Assembly (NCBI GenBank): GCA_963691655.1
Contig: OY829329.1
Location: 56,185,408 to 56,249,407 of the forward strand
DNA from: Toxonevra muliebris
Taxonomy: Eukaryota; Arthropoda; Insecta; Diptera; Pallopteridae
Length of the DNA: 64,000 bases
Direction: 5' to 3'
Made by a program: the position numbers and the translations under genes. Shown here piece by piece: positions 33,300-45,500 of the stretch (its first letter is position 1; each line of letters begins with the position of its first letter). The notes under the pieces are model-generated. The model was not told where the DNA came from. It searched no databases and saw nothing but the letters and a program-made list of their open reading frames with translations.

Positions 33300-33540
33300 T
33301 GATTACATCCCGATAAAATGAATCTTGAAAATCATATGAAAAAATGGCCAAAAATTATCAAGTTTTACAACTCAACAAAATTTGGGCTTGATACAATTGA
33401 CCAACTGATTGAAAAGTACACGTGCGATAGGCAAACTAACCGCTGGCCGATTCTGTTTTTCAATATCACTGACATTTCGGCACTTGATCTATTGAACGAA
33501 GTTATGCTATAATGGAATGCTTGGATGCATAAAGGTTAGC
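33300..33540 (+). pseudogene. piggyBac-like transposase fragment
   Basis: Translation from 33318 includes KIIKFYNSTKFGLDTIDQLI, where FGLDTIDQ corresponds to the G-G-V-D-T-x-D motif that carries the third catalytic aspartate in piggyBac transposases. EKYTCDRQTNRWPILFFN and ITDISALDLLNEV follow. Only this 50-60 residue catalytic block remains. The first two aspartates and the C-terminal cysteine-rich domain are absent or unreadable. The short frame is open, but on its own it cannot be functional. The family match rests on motif order and seems good. Confidence 0.78.
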
Positions 33541-35536
33541 CAAGATCCCAATCGTCGGTGACAATCGTTCGTCTTGTTTGTGAAAAAACTGAGCAACGCA
33601 GCGATTCGATAGACGATGCACAAAAGAGAAGCAAGCCAACGATCTAGAAGAATCTAAAGAGAAAATTAGGCTTGCTGTTTCATAAAGGTTGGTTATTTAT
33701 TCGTAAAGAAAAAATTAAAAAATTTGCTTCAATAGCATAAAAGCTCGTGAAGGGAACCCGAAACTTAGTTACCGCAATATCACGACGACTGCATTGACGC
33801 CCAAAGAGGACACACTAAATATTGAAATAGGCATATAGTGTTATTGCAGTAGTAGCTTTAACGATCCACATTACCTGCATTTCTTGAATCGTCCGTTTTT
33901 CAGATTTTTAGCTGACCTAATGGTTCCAGAGGTTAAGGTAAAGGAAGTTTTAGGTTTGATTACTTATAGGTTTGGTTACTCATGGATTTGTTAGTTGTAA
34001 AAATAATCAATATTTTCTTGAAATTACCAATATTTTTGTGAATCATGGATTCATTTAACAATGTTCATTAGAACAATAAAATCCAAAATGCGCTCACTGT
34101 ATCCTATACTTTAAATGATTAATTAGAATTTTATGAATTGGGAGGCTGCCTGAATTTAAGCTTCTTAATATGGTATTCATGTAAAAGAGTATTGATGTAA
34201 AAGAGTAACTCAGCTTGTACCTTATACAGTAGATGACGTGCATAAGAAAATTAAAAAGTTACAAGACTTTTTATTATTGTAAAATATAAAAAAAAGTCTT
34301 ATGCTACGCCGTTACTGAATCCGACAGAAGCATCGGATTAGTTAGTTCGTGCCTTAACAGTGCATCTGCTATGCCTTCTTACATCCGACTTTCATTTATC
34401 CGTCACGTACTGTACTGTGTACTGTGATACTAATGAATTTCTACTTTTATCACGTTAGTCACGATTGTTTACACGAAATATTAACTAAATCAAGTGAAAT
34501 GCAACGACAACGACGATTCTGCACTGTCGCTAAATTTCAATGAAGCATGACCATTGTCAGTTAAATTAAAGTATAATTTTTCAGCAACAACCTACGTAAA
34601 GTACACTTTATGAAGAATATGCTTAAATTACATTTTATGAAAATGTAAATTTGTCTACACCTATGCGCCAAAATACGTTTGCACTTCAATAAATGTTTTT
34701 TTTTTACTTTTGTTCAAGTGAATATTAAAAATGAAATTTTGCCAGTACTTAGAAACGAAGTCAATATTCACATTCGCTAACTGTTTGCAAAGAGAAAGAA
34801 AATCTTAAAATTCTAAGCTCACATTTTATGAAATTATGTATATATGCTTTATTTTGCAAATTTTTCGCTTTGCAAAATAAATATTTACATTATCATTCAG
34901 TAAATTAAAATAACGCTGGCCGCGACAAACAGAAAGTCAACATTAATTTACAAAGTCGCATTAATGTACGGCCAACAACGGAAACAGTAGCTATAATAAC
35001 AACAACATGGAAATAGTTAAAATTTGCTAATCCCAAAGCATTTTTGCATTAGTGAAAGCTCTTTTTTTTCTACTTTACTTTTTGCTTGGGATTCCATTTC
35101 AGCATGGTCAACAGTGAGCATAGAAAGAGTAAAATAAAAATTGTATCCTTCCAGGCATTTTTCTCGTCGTTGTTGTTGTTTTACTTTTGGCAAGGGTCAA
35201 GCGGAAGGATTATTTTAAAATTGCATATCTTGTAATGGTTAATTTTGTTGTTGTTGTTGTTGTTGTATGTAGATAGTTGCTAGCGATGCTGATGTACAGT
35301 GGGAGATTTAGAGATAGAAACGTTAGCGCAAAATTACAAAAAAAAAAACAATTTTGTTTTTTTGTTGAACAAATGGTTAAGTTTAGCAATTTTGCTATTT
35401 TTGCACCATGCAAGGGCAAATGCTAGACATAAAGAATCTCTTTATTGTTTAATAATGTTTTGCCAAAATACCAAGATGACTTTACTCAGAATTTAGAAGA
35501 AACCCAAATCATCAGGACCCTGTTTGCTGATTACAG
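33541..35536. other. AT-rich non-coding stretch, no gene seen
   Basis: No recognisable frame or element. A (TTG)n run lies near 35246-35266 and poly-T runs occur near 34700 and 35060. Confidence 0.55.
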
Positions 35537-35848
35537 CTACTACTACTACTACTATTATGGCACAACAGCCCCTGTAGGGTCAAGGCCGAGCTTTTCGCAT
35601 CCATTCTTGTTGTGTGAGTTATATTTATACACGAATAGAAGGTACCTACAGTTTTATGCCGAATCTGAATGGCGAAGTGAAAAGGTATTCATAGGCATTT
35701 TTTTTTTACTCTTGGAGGTTTGCCATTGCCAGCCAAGAGGTGGTGCCGTGTAGAAAAATTTGTATTTTTTATTTTTGATTTTTGAGCGTGCCGACATATG
35801 AACCCGGGTACCTCTGCCTAGCAGTCCAACACACTAACCACTAAAATT
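35537..35848 (-). mobile_element. tRNA-derived SINE, family C, copy 1
   Basis: On the minus strand the head has a tRNA-like A box (TTAGTGGTTAGTG) and B box (GGGTTCATAT) about 30 bases apart, in the region 35785-35848. A body containing TTTTCACTTCGCCATTCAGA and GGATGCGAAAAG follows. The 3' end CCTACAGGGGCTGTTGTGCC runs into a (TAG)n tail (35537-35556 on the plus strand). The body recurs at 40310-40462 and 56085-56260. RNA polymerase III would transcribe such an element and a LINE would supply reverse transcription. Confidence 0.7.
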
Positions 35849-36063
35849 AGCTTAAAGAGATTGGCAAAATGTTTCACTGTGCCTTTATAAAAAATTGTGT
35901 CCAAAAACTCAGCTTTTATGGTAAATTCGGTTTTCTCTTACACTACATAGAACACAGAAGATATACCTACTTAAAAACTAGATTAGAACTTTCCAAGTGT
36001 CGTTCTGTAACCGAAAGTTCGTTTTAAGCGTATACGTTATAAACGAAAACTACTGTATACATA

Positions 36064-37659
36064 CAGTGTCGGACAAAACTAAAGCACGAACACTTCCTTG
36101 TTCGTCAACATTTAGTTCAATAAAATTTAAAAATATGCAGGTATGCACATATTTTTTTTTTTTTTTTTTGGTTTATAAATTTAGTATATTTATGCACTTG
36201 TTGAAACAAAATTACATTCAAAACTGGGTACCGTTAAAACTAAAGCACATAATATATTTCGCTTTCAATTACAATCAATTGTTAACAATAAACAACAACA
36301 ACAACCATCTTTAAACTAGAAACCCGTTATTTTAGAAAACAAAAAGCAGGTTTTAAAAAAAATTGGTTGGTTGGTTATCATTCATCGTCACCGTTCGCAT
36401 TTCAAAATTTCGCTTCCAAAAATTGCTCGAAATAAGTATTCTGCACAATTTAGAGAAAATATTCTAAGTGGATTTAATAAAGCTGAACCAGTGACATGTA
36501 TTGTAAAAAAATGTTGTATTCGCCATTACGTTAATTCCCGAGCTATAAGGTCTTTTCGCGCTTCCCATTTTTTAAATACTAAATATGGAGGTGGCAGACT
36601 GCGGGGCAAAACCAAACGTGTCTATCAGACCATCATTCGGTTTATAAAAAAAAGATCCCTTTATATCTTGGAAATAAGTTGCGTTTAAACATTTCACACA
36701 GGTTTATCCAACGACGAGCTGTGGAGGGTGACTTAGGAACATACCAAAGCGTGAAAAAGCAATTTATTTCTCGAAAGAATCAACAGGCAAGGCTCGAATT
36801 TGTAGCCGCGCACTTTAGCTGGGCTACTGCCAAATGAAAGACCGTGCTTTTTACTGTTGAATCTACATTTAACACGAAAGGTTGAGAAGGATTAAAGCTA
36901 GTGTGCAGACCAAAAGGGCAACTATGAAATCCGCATTATTTGAAAAGCACCGTATAACACGGGGAAGGCAACGTATTGCTCTGGTGATTTTTTTCAGCCA
37001 TGGAATCGGTTCAGTTCATAAAATAGGAGGTATAGTGAACCGTCTGATGTTCAAAGATATTTCCCAGAATGTTATGTTACCTTATATTAAGGAAGATCAG
37101 CTGTTAATGCAAGTCTACCAGCACGATGGCGATCCCAGGACGGTGTGTATTGTGTATTGGACGAGTGGTTTGTTGTCAATAAGATCAGTATTTTATTCAC
37201 TGTATTCTCAATCCTAAAAAATGTATAGGAAATTATAGATCGTAAAATTCAGCGCATAAAGGATAAAAACAAGGATTCCATTTTCTACCAATTGGAGATT
37301 GCATGGAATAACATTTCTGTGGAGATTTTGAGAAATTTTATTGAGTCCATGCGACGTAAATGTGCAACAGCTCTGAAAAAAATGGATACGCTACAAAATA
37401 GTGGAGAAATCGAATTTTTCTATTAATATATTCCATATGTGCATTAGTTTTGTCGCGCAAGTTTTATGCATTTTGTTACTTTTGAGTTAATATTTTTATT
37501 TTATGTGATAAATAATATTACATTTCTTATATTTTATTATAACGAGTGTATATTCTTACTACATTCATAAAAAAAAATTTCAGTCCAAGAATGTTTTACA
37601 ATATTACTGAACAAAATACAAACAAGGAAGAATCCGTACTTTAGTTTTGTCCGACACTG
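36064..37659 (+). mobile_element. Tc1-like element with IR/DR-type ends, 1,596 bp
   Basis: The outer inverted repeats share CAGTGTCGGACAAAACTAAA and continue to 24 of 25 matches, with TA outside each (36062-36063 and 37660-37661). A second, inner copy of the core lies on each side: TTAAAACTAAAGCAC near 36235-36248 and, read inward from the right, GCGCGACAAAACTAATGCAC (37438-37457). Two direct repeats within each long end is the IR/DR arrangement known from several Tc1-family elements. A decayed transposase gene lies between. Confidence 0.92.
36371..37426 (+). pseudogene. Tc1-like transposase pseudogene
   Basis: Plus-strand translation across frames follows the normal Tc1 order. The N-terminal DNA-binding region includes KYSAQFRENILSGFNKAEP and a GRLRGKTKRVYQTIIRF linker. 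Next come RRAVEGDLGTYQSVKKQFIS and QQARLEFVAAHFSWATAK. The first catalytic position is in VLFTVESTFN, where V-E-S replaces the usual D-E-S, so that aspartate is lost. After a stop, an open frame (36882-37217) contains RITRGRQRIALVIFFSHGIG, HKIGGIVNRLMFKDISQNVM and VYQHDGDPR, which keeps the second aspartate. The C-terminus reads NNISVEILRNFIESMRRKC and ends at 37426. Several frameshifts and stops make it inactive. The third acidic residue is not readable. Confidence 0.85.
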
Positions 37660-37661
37660 TA

Positions 37662-39302
37662 CATATATAAATGACTATAAAAATATTTTATTTATTTTAT
37701 TCTTCTTAGGGGCGATGTTACGCGATCAATGTTTTGCTGTCATGAAAATGAGTGCTGTTTAAAAAATTACTTAATAATTTTTATAAAAACATAAAAACAT
37801 GATAATTCAATGGCCAAGTAACAAAATGGCGGAGCTTATTTTAATAGTTCGCAAATTTCAAAGATTATTTTTCTGCGTTTTTCATATGTAAATGCAATTT
37901 TTTTTGCATAATTTGTTGCTATTTCCACCAACATTATCTCATATTGTCATTATAATTATTTTCCATCCATTTCCATTCCAATTGTTGAATTTTCATTCAC
38001 TCCAAAATAAAATTAAATACTTTTTAGTTGGAAAAACATAGTTGCAGGTAAAAGTATTGAAAAATAATATTCAACAAAAAACTGATAGTGTAACATGGCA
38101 TCAAACAAAACGATGAAAAGAGTAAAAACAGAAAACATTGACCGTGTAACATCAGCTGTAGTGTTTCAGATATGAGCTTAAAGTATTTTTGTATTTTGTG
38201 CACATTTCGACCACTGTGCATTGGCAGGACTGATCCTTTTTCCCGCAGACAGTACATGTTGCTGCTAGTGCTGTTGCTGTCGTCATTAAAGTTTTATATT
38301 TTTCTGCTTTTCTGACGCTTAACTACTCTGTTCGCTGTTTCGCTGTTGTTGTTTTTGTTGCAATTTCAAATGTACGCGTATTCACTCAGTGCATTTTGCT
38401 TGGCATCTCCACGCATTTCGTACATTTTTTATGTGAACATGAAAATAGTAAGAGTTTGTAGATGCCTTGTTTGTTTTTTTAAATATGTATGGAGTTCTTC
38501 GTTGTCGCCATCATCGTTTTACGAGTATGGTGGCAATTTGAAATATTTTTCTGCCTGATTTTTTTTTTTTTTGTTTTGTTTCTTGCTTTAAGCTGCTAAA
38601 AAGAGCAAGAAAAAATTGCAATGTAAATTAACTGTGTAACAGGGACACTATGGCGCACCAGAGTGAGTTCCTTATGATGGCTACTGAACTTTCTTAACTT
38701 TGAATTTATTCGCGCTTATGATGGGACGGAAAACTGTAACACTTCCAACAACAAAATAATAATAGTAACTTCAAACAGTTGTCTCATTGTTAATTGACTT
38801 CAGCTTAATTGAGATTGTTGCCGCTTATAACTGAACCGCTACTGTCTACACACATACATGTTTCTATATAATAAAAGCACATTTCCGCTGCATTGTTAAC
38901 CATGACTGCAACAGCCCCATAATTGTTACCATAATGTCCACAATAATTGAATTAAAAAATTATTTTTCTCTTCTTTTTTACTTTTATATTCTAATGCCGG
39001 CGGTGGACTTTAATTTGTTTTTTATTTTTTCGAACATAAAAAAACGGTAACATAAAAACTGCACTGAGAAAAAAAGTGTCGAAAATAAATAAGCAAAGCA
39101 ATAAAAACAACGATGCATGCTATGTAAATATGTCATAAATGTCAACAGTTATATTTAATTACTGCGAAAAAATATTGAATATGAATATTTGGGTTTTTTT
39201 TTAATGTTACGATCTCAAAACTAGAAAATAATAAAATAAAAAAAATATAAAATTTGTCAATGTCGTGAAGAATAACCGTTTTTTTTCTATACTAGGCTCA
39301 GT
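37662..39302. other. AT-rich non-coding stretch, no gene seen
   Basis: No element ends or exon-like frames recognised. Short TTG runs and poly-T tracts are present. Confidence 0.55.
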
Positions 39303-39943
39303 TTGGAAAAGCTCCGATGAGAGCAAAATAATGTTATTCCAGCCCGAAGGTAAACAGTACGTGAAGTGACGTAGTGGATAACGATATGCTAAAAATTGCA
39401 CAGTAAAAACGGAAAAGCATAATCCGTTCGTAATGGCTTGGGGATGCTTTTCCTAACACGTAATTATGGAAAAGAAGCTTATCGGTGGAACTGTGAATAT
39501 TTTAAAAGAATGCTTTGTTCCTTCGATGGAAACTCACCTTGCCCACCAATGTGGCAAATTTCAAGATGATTCTGCATCATGCCACAGAGTGAAAAAGGTT
39601 TTGCTTAGTATTTTTTGTTTACTATAGCATCCTAGCTGTTATTTCGAAACATTGTTTAAATTTTATCACTTCTCCTCTTTTTTAGGTTAAAGAATATTTA
39701 GAAGAACTTGACATTGCAACGATGTCTTGGCCAGAGGGTTGCCCTGATTTGAACCCATCAAAAATCATTGCCAGATTCTGAAGATCGAAATATGTAACTA
39801 AAAAGAATCTGAAGATATCGATTAAGCCTGAATGTGTGTTTTATAGCAGAATATCACCCGAAATTTTGGAAAATTTGGTGAAGTCCATGCCTTGCTGCAT
39901 TGAAGCTGATATAGAAGCCAAAGGTGGCTCAACCAAATATTAA
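39303..39943 (+). pseudogene. Tc1-like transposase relic with an intron-like interruption
   Basis: Plus-strand translation gives the catalytic half of a Tc1-like transposase. It starts at WKSSDESKIMLFQPEGKQYV with the first aspartate, followed by PFVMAWGCFS, then GGTVNILKECFVPSMETHLA, then FQDDSASCHRVKK with the second. After an 88-base gap the frame resumes as VKEYLEELDIATMSWPEGCP and DLNPSK, where the conserved glutamate of N-P-I-E is replaced by K. The tail ISPEILENLVKSMPCCIEAD runs to a TAA at 39941-39943. Stops occur near QYVK and after GCFS. The missing third catalytic residue means it is dead. Terminal repeats were not found. Confidence 0.8.
39598..39685 (+). other. Putative 88-bp spliceosomal intron in the Tc1-like relic
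   Basis: The gap in the transposase frame starts GTTTTG, ends in a pyrimidine-rich tract (cttctcctcttttttag) and AG, and lies between codons (phase 0). Removing it joins HRVKK to VKEYL, the expected continuation. The stretch itself contains in-frame stops. The length is typical for fly introns. Confidence 0.6.
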
Positions 39944-40309
39944 AACCAAACACAAATTGAATTATTGTCATAAACTTTTTAAAATACAAAAATTATTTGG
40001 TTTTTGTTTTACTAATTTCTTCTTTTTTTTTTGGATTGAAATGTGGCTTTAAAGTGAAATGAACTTACAAAAAAACACGGAATGACACATCTCTTTATTT
40101 TTTCAGTCAGTATATAACGCTTATGATTTCAGATAAGAATAATAAAAAGAGAAAAAAAAAAGTATTTCAGAAATGAAATATTGGGCGTTAAAGTAAGCAT
40201 TCCGACCTATGCTATTTCAATGATCGTGGCTGTAATTAACAGAAACTTTGCCAAATAATTTTAGTTGATTTGCTTCTTGCAATAATGAATGGAGTAAAAA
40301 TATGCAAAT
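39944..40309. other. Non-coding, flank of the Tc1-like relic
   Basis: No further protein homology. The word ttcagtcagtatata near 40105 might be a decayed terminus, but no partner was found on the left. Confidence 0.5.
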
Positions 40310-40462
40310 TGGCGAAGTGAAAACCTTTTTTAGACAATTTTTACTGTTGGAGATTTACCATTCCTAGTCATGAAGTGGTTGACCGTGTCAAGCATCGAAC
40401 ACCGACACTTTGTGTGTAAGTTCAGCGCACAAGCCGCTACGCTACGGAGACCACTACATATC
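40310..40462 (-). mobile_element. tRNA-derived SINE, family C, copy 2 (partial)
   Basis: The minus strand begins with a tRNA-like head, an A box in TAGCGTAGCGG and a B box in GGTGTTCGATGC about 30 bases later, followed by body sequence ending TTTTCACTTCGCC. The body matches copy 1 at 35537-35848. The head differs from copy 1, and the 3' half is missing. Confidence 0.65.
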
Positions 40463-40703
40463 GCTGCCTTAATTTGCTACAGTTCAAATATCAAATTTTT
40501 CAATTTCGATTTTATGATGGATTATCTTTTCATCTGTACTGTATATTTTGTAGAAAAACACCGAACTTAGAATTTGTTCTGTTTTTTGTAGATTATGAAA
40601 ATTAAATCTAGTTGTTAATTTTTAAAGTCTTGACTACTGTTCCATGTTTTAGTTGCATTTGTTCTTTTAGTTAAATTACAAATTTGGAAATAGTACTCCA
40701 AAT

Positions 40704-41369
40704 CAGTGATGAAAAAGTAGGTACAATTGTACCTTTTTCCGATTTTTTTCGAACTACAAGGTACAATTGGCACATTTTAGGTACAATTTGTCATTGGCCA
40801 AAATAAATTTAATACTTACTTACAAAAATAAATATTTGCTCTGATATTGCTGTTTATAGAGGGAAAAATACTGCAAAAATAATTTTTCAAATCGAATAAA
40901 GTTTATTGGTGCCAAAAGAGGGTCAAAGCTATAAATTTAGCAACAATTCAAGGTTTGTTAACGGGCTTAATGAAACTTAATTTTTTTGTGAAAGTGATTA
41001 AGTCGCAACAATGTATAAAGGGCAGGCAAATCATACGGTCATTAAAAAAACTTGAACTGTTAAATATTGATGAAGTAAAGTCAAACTACAAAATATGAAC
41101 AACTAGATTTCAGTTTCATATTCTCTAATAATAATATATTTAGCAACAATTTTATGAAATGTAAACTTCTTATGACTTTGAACCTACTTATAGACATTAT
41201 CCTTTTATAAACAGTAATAACAGAGAAATGAAAATTAAATTTCTTACAAAAACGATGAGCCAATGAAGTATACTGTACATTCATGCTCATATAGGTACAA
41301 TCATGCTCATTTAGGTACAACTTTTTTGGTCAATTAGGTCAAATTTGAAATTTGGAAATTTCATCACTG
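40704..41369. mobile_element. Non-autonomous hAT-like element, 666 bp
   Basis: Inverted ends CAGTGATGAAA (11 of 11) are flanked by CTCCAAAT (40696-40703) and ATCCAAAT (41370-41377), an 8-base target duplication matching at 7 of 8. The word GGTACAATT or close variants recurs at least five times near the two ends. No coding frame. A diverged copy in the opposite orientation lies at 58796-59495. Confidence 0.85.
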
Positions 41370-41516
41370 ATCCAAATATTAAAATATTTTTTTTGGTTTT
41401 CCTATAAAATTTTAAAAAAATGCGTGTTAGGTAGCGATAACATATAAACAAGAAAAATAAAAAAAAAAATTTTGAAAGCTTATGGTTAAAAATAATACAA
41501 ATGTATTTCATTTACC

Positions 41517-41791
41517 GACGACCTCGATATTCTAGAGGGTAGTGCACTAGACTTTCATCCGGGAGGTTCGGGTTCGATTTCGATCTTGGTCTGGAGGTTA
41601 ATTCTCATAACATTCTTATATTCACTATCAATATGAAGTGTATGAGAATTATAAGAAAGTGTACAAGTACACACTTTGGTAGGTGATAGCAAAACCACCA
41701 AGCTAATAAAAAATTGACACACCGTCGTTCGGAATTGGTGTTAAATTGTGGGTCCAACTATATGGTATCACAATGGCCCGTTCAACCTAAC
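41517..41791 (+). mobile_element. tRNA-derived SINE, family A, full-length copy
   Basis: The exact 14-base sequence GTATTTCATTTACC borders the element (41503-41516 and 41792-41805), a perfect retroposition target duplication. The head has a tRNA-like A box (TATTCTAGAGGGTAGTG) and B box (GGTTCGATTTC). The body contains a hairpin-prone stretch (TTCTCATAA ... GAGAATTATAAGAA). The 3' end is TTCAACCTAAC, resembling the CCTAAC tail of the LINE at 61281-62623. The perfect duplication suggests recent insertion. Confidence 0.88.
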
Positions 41792-41805
41792 GTATTTCAT
41801 TTACC

Positions 41806-42407
41806 ACTTGTTCAACAACAAAAAGGGAATGCCATCCTCCAATCATTCCACTTCCTGACTACTTAAATGATTGCTCACAATGTAATTTATCTGAATCAGT
41901 TACGTTGGTAGACTTTTCTCTACGTTTTCTAAGGAATACTATGACGACTAAAAATCGTTCTTTTTTTTTTGTGTATTCAGACTGTGAAGGAAAAATTCTT
42001 AAACTTAACCTGAGTATTCCCTAATTATAGAAAACTATTTTACCAATGATATTCACTATCTTGGATAATGATAATTAGTGCTGGAAAAGCCTCAAAGCTT
42101 CCTAAATAAAACCAATCATAAATAACTATGAATTAAAATGTTAATTTAGCATACTTATTTATTTCATTAAAAATTTCATTGCATTTAAAATTGGTTTTGC
42201 TGTGTTTTTCAATTTTTGTCAGCACTTATGCATATAAGTTGGCATGATCCAGAAATTATGGCATACGTCTAATTGGATTGCGTTCGTGGATTTTCAAATG
42301 AAAGGGACACATATATTCGAACATGGTTAAAAGATCAGTCTCCGGCCAACTATCGAATTCGAAAGACGTGTTCAAAACAAATATGGCTACTACACGTTGC
42401 CAGTCAT
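41806..42407. other. Non-coding stretch, no gene seen
   Basis: AT-rich, with no element ends or exon-like frame recognised. Confidence 0.55.
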
Positions 42408-42507
42408 GTGAAGATTGTTTCTGCGGTTCTTCGACAACATAATAAAACTTCGTTTTGTGAAGATTGTTTCTGCGGTTCTTCGACAACATAATAAAACTTC
42501 GTTTTGT
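42408..42507 (+). repeat. Two-copy tandem duplication of 49 bp
   Basis: GTGAAGATTGTTTCTGCGGT starts at 42408 and again at 42457, and the two 49-base units are identical by eye. It is a simple tandem duplication, or possibly an assembly stutter. Confidence 0.85.
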
Positions 42508-45500
42508 TTCCTTTTCACAATCCTTTCAGTTTTTTTTTTACTGTATAACACTCACGAATTTTATCTGCAGTCGGTACATACTTATATGATTTTTTGTAAA
42601 ATGTGCAGTGTTATCAAACTGTATGTGTTAGATGGTGCAATAATTATGAAAATGATAGCTGTTGCGCTTGGAAGTCATGGCGCTTATAAGTAGCCATGGA
42701 TTTTAATATTTCTCCATTGCATATAAATTTTTCGAAGTTTTTCTCTTGCTCCAATGGTAGTACAGTGCCAGTCGTTATGGAGTTGATTGCACCGGCGTGG
42801 GTGGCAATCTGCTAGACTCCCGTGCTAGGTCAAGGTGGTTACATTTAGCTCGTTGCAGAGTTGTTTTTTTTTTCAAAATATACTCGTTTGTTTAATACTA
42901 TTTTATATGTAATGATACTGTTTTGTAAAATAACTCATTGCCACCCTGAATACTCGGCGTGCATATCGTGTTCGGTGTGAGAGGGAGTACAGACTCTCTC
43001 TTTGTGTTCGGTGCAACAACAATTTCATGGTGTTCGCCGAGCATACTCGCAATGTAACCACAGCCTTAGGAAGAAAACAACAAAGAAGAAAAAAAAAACA
43101 AGAAACAACCCCTACAAAGATCTCCATTTTTTTTTCTTTTACGATCGGTCATACATAGTAACTTGACGAATGTCGTCGCGCTATGCAGCATCTTTTTTCT
43201 CCTTTTTGAAAACAAAAACAATTGTCTATTTTCTCTTTAAAATAAGAATATGTGGGCGTATTGGCTGTATGAAGAGTATAGTTAAACGGAACGGGGAGAG
43301 AGAAGAAAGAGGAGAGCAAATATTATTGTTTAATTTTTTAACCGTGTTCTCTCTGTATCTCTCTCTCTTGTTTTCTCCTCACAAACACATAACACTACCC
43401 ATGGTGAAATCATGTATAAGGTGATAACAAGATTACAACAATTTCACCTTAGCAAAAACAACACATCTTTGTTATTGCGTATCTGACCATTAGATTTCAA
43501 AATTAGCTGTACAATAAAACAATAACAGCACATCTTTGTTGTTGCGACCATAATGGCGGCATGCAATGAATGTCAAAATGGAGTGCATGAGGCGAAACTG
43601 AGAGTATTTGTGAGAATCAGCTAATAACTCTGCAAATCAGTTGATTAGAGAGAACTGTTGCCATTTCATTTCCTCTTATGGGAAGTTAATTAGAAGTAGT
43701 TTTTTTTTAGAATGAGATAATAATATAAATCGTGTGGCACAATTATCAATTATGAGGTAAAAGTCCTCTCAAGTTATCAAGTTGTCTAAAAGATACCAAT
43801 GAAAATAGGGGTGGCTTTTAACCAGTTTTTATGCTTTTTCTTCACAATTAATATTCTATTCATCAACCAAACTATGTGTCTTGAAGAAATATTTCCTTTA
43901 TCATTGCCTATTAAAAATTCGACTTGTATGAAAAGGTAGGCGTGGTTAATTTTTACGCATATCACTTTCCGTACTTTGTATGTGTACATGGTACAGTTTG
44001 GATTTAAGTTAAACGAACTATTTTCCTTGGCACTGTTAACAAGCAGTATTGATAATTTATGAATTTTTTCATTTTGTCTTTACTTCCTTTTGAAAAAATC
44101 CTCATAAAAATGCTGATTTTACGTTTAAAATTATATTTTCCCACTTGATACTTATTTTCATATTTACTGAAATTCGAGTCTCTTCCCCAACAACCAACTG
44201 AGTATTTAAGAAAACGTTCAACACTTATGACTTATGTACAAACATGCGCGAATATGAAATTAATTATTGCACAAAAGTATGCAAATTTTATTACTATTAA
44301 TAAATGGGAGCGCTTAAAGTGCGCGCCATTTAATCCGGCTCAGTACAAGGATGCGTACAGTGAATAAGAATTTTAATGATATACGCTAAAGTTTTTAACA
44401 GTTTAACAAAAAAATTTAAATTGTATAAAAGTAAATGCAGCAAAATTCTTTATAAAAACTGCTTAAAAATAAATCATGAATTTTAACCTAACCTTATTTT
44501 TTTGGGACTTTTTTGAATAAATGTTTGTGTTCAATGCTTGTATTCGACGCTTATCAGTTAGGCCATAAACTGCTTATCGTTAAATTTGGCATAAATCCAC
44601 GATGTTTTTGCTGCATGTGAAACCCAAATTCACAACCTTTCTTTCTCCCATTCCCCCTAAAAATAAAATATTTTTCTATTCTGCTTTAGGAAAAAAAAAA
44701 AAAACAACAGCAAACAATATTTGTTAATACTTTGGCGATAAGCAACTTGCCAGACTATTTTAAGCTGGATTTACTTTTTGGCTGCTGTGTGTTTGTGAAA
44801 ATGTTAAATAAAAAATTTCAAACATATTATGGCTGTATGCCAGCAAAAATGTTATAGTTGTACGTAGTTACGGGTATATACTAAATACGGGAACAATGGA
44901 AAAGTTATCCCATCCAAATTACCCGTACACATGCGTTGTTGTTGTTTTTGTATCTAACTACTCCTAGTGTGAGCACATACTATTGTTTTTTTTTCTATTT
45001 ATGTTTTTGTTTCGTATTCAGACTTCTCAACTATTTGAACCGCACTTTAGAGAAAAAGTTGAATATAAATATTTAAATGGGGAAACTTTGAAATTTAATT
45101 AAAATATGCTTCAATTATTTAAATTCCAGAAAATGTGCGGTTTATAGAAATTTATAATTAGGCAGATACTCACTTATGTAACTATTCATTATATTTATTA
45201 ATATACTCATTAAATTTTTTACAAACTCATCATATTCATTAAAGCGTATGTACATTAATCCAATGAAACGTGGATTCTTTATAGATAAAAAAAACCAAAA
45301 AATTGGGTTTTTCTTATTTCCTCGGAGATAAGATATTTTGAGAGAGGATACTACCCTGATCAATTGCTTAGCCAGAGGGTAAAAAATCGCTGGTTAGAGT
45401 TCTGAACATAGTTGACATGAAAAAATTGCGAATAATATCTTTAAAATGCTTGTCAGCTACATGACGTCCGGGATAATGGCTGTAATTAACTTTAAAAGAG

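Noticed and set aside
41517..41590. Functional tRNA gene
   Set aside because: A and B boxes are present, but the acceptor stem does not close and the unit continues into a SINE body with a retroposition duplication.
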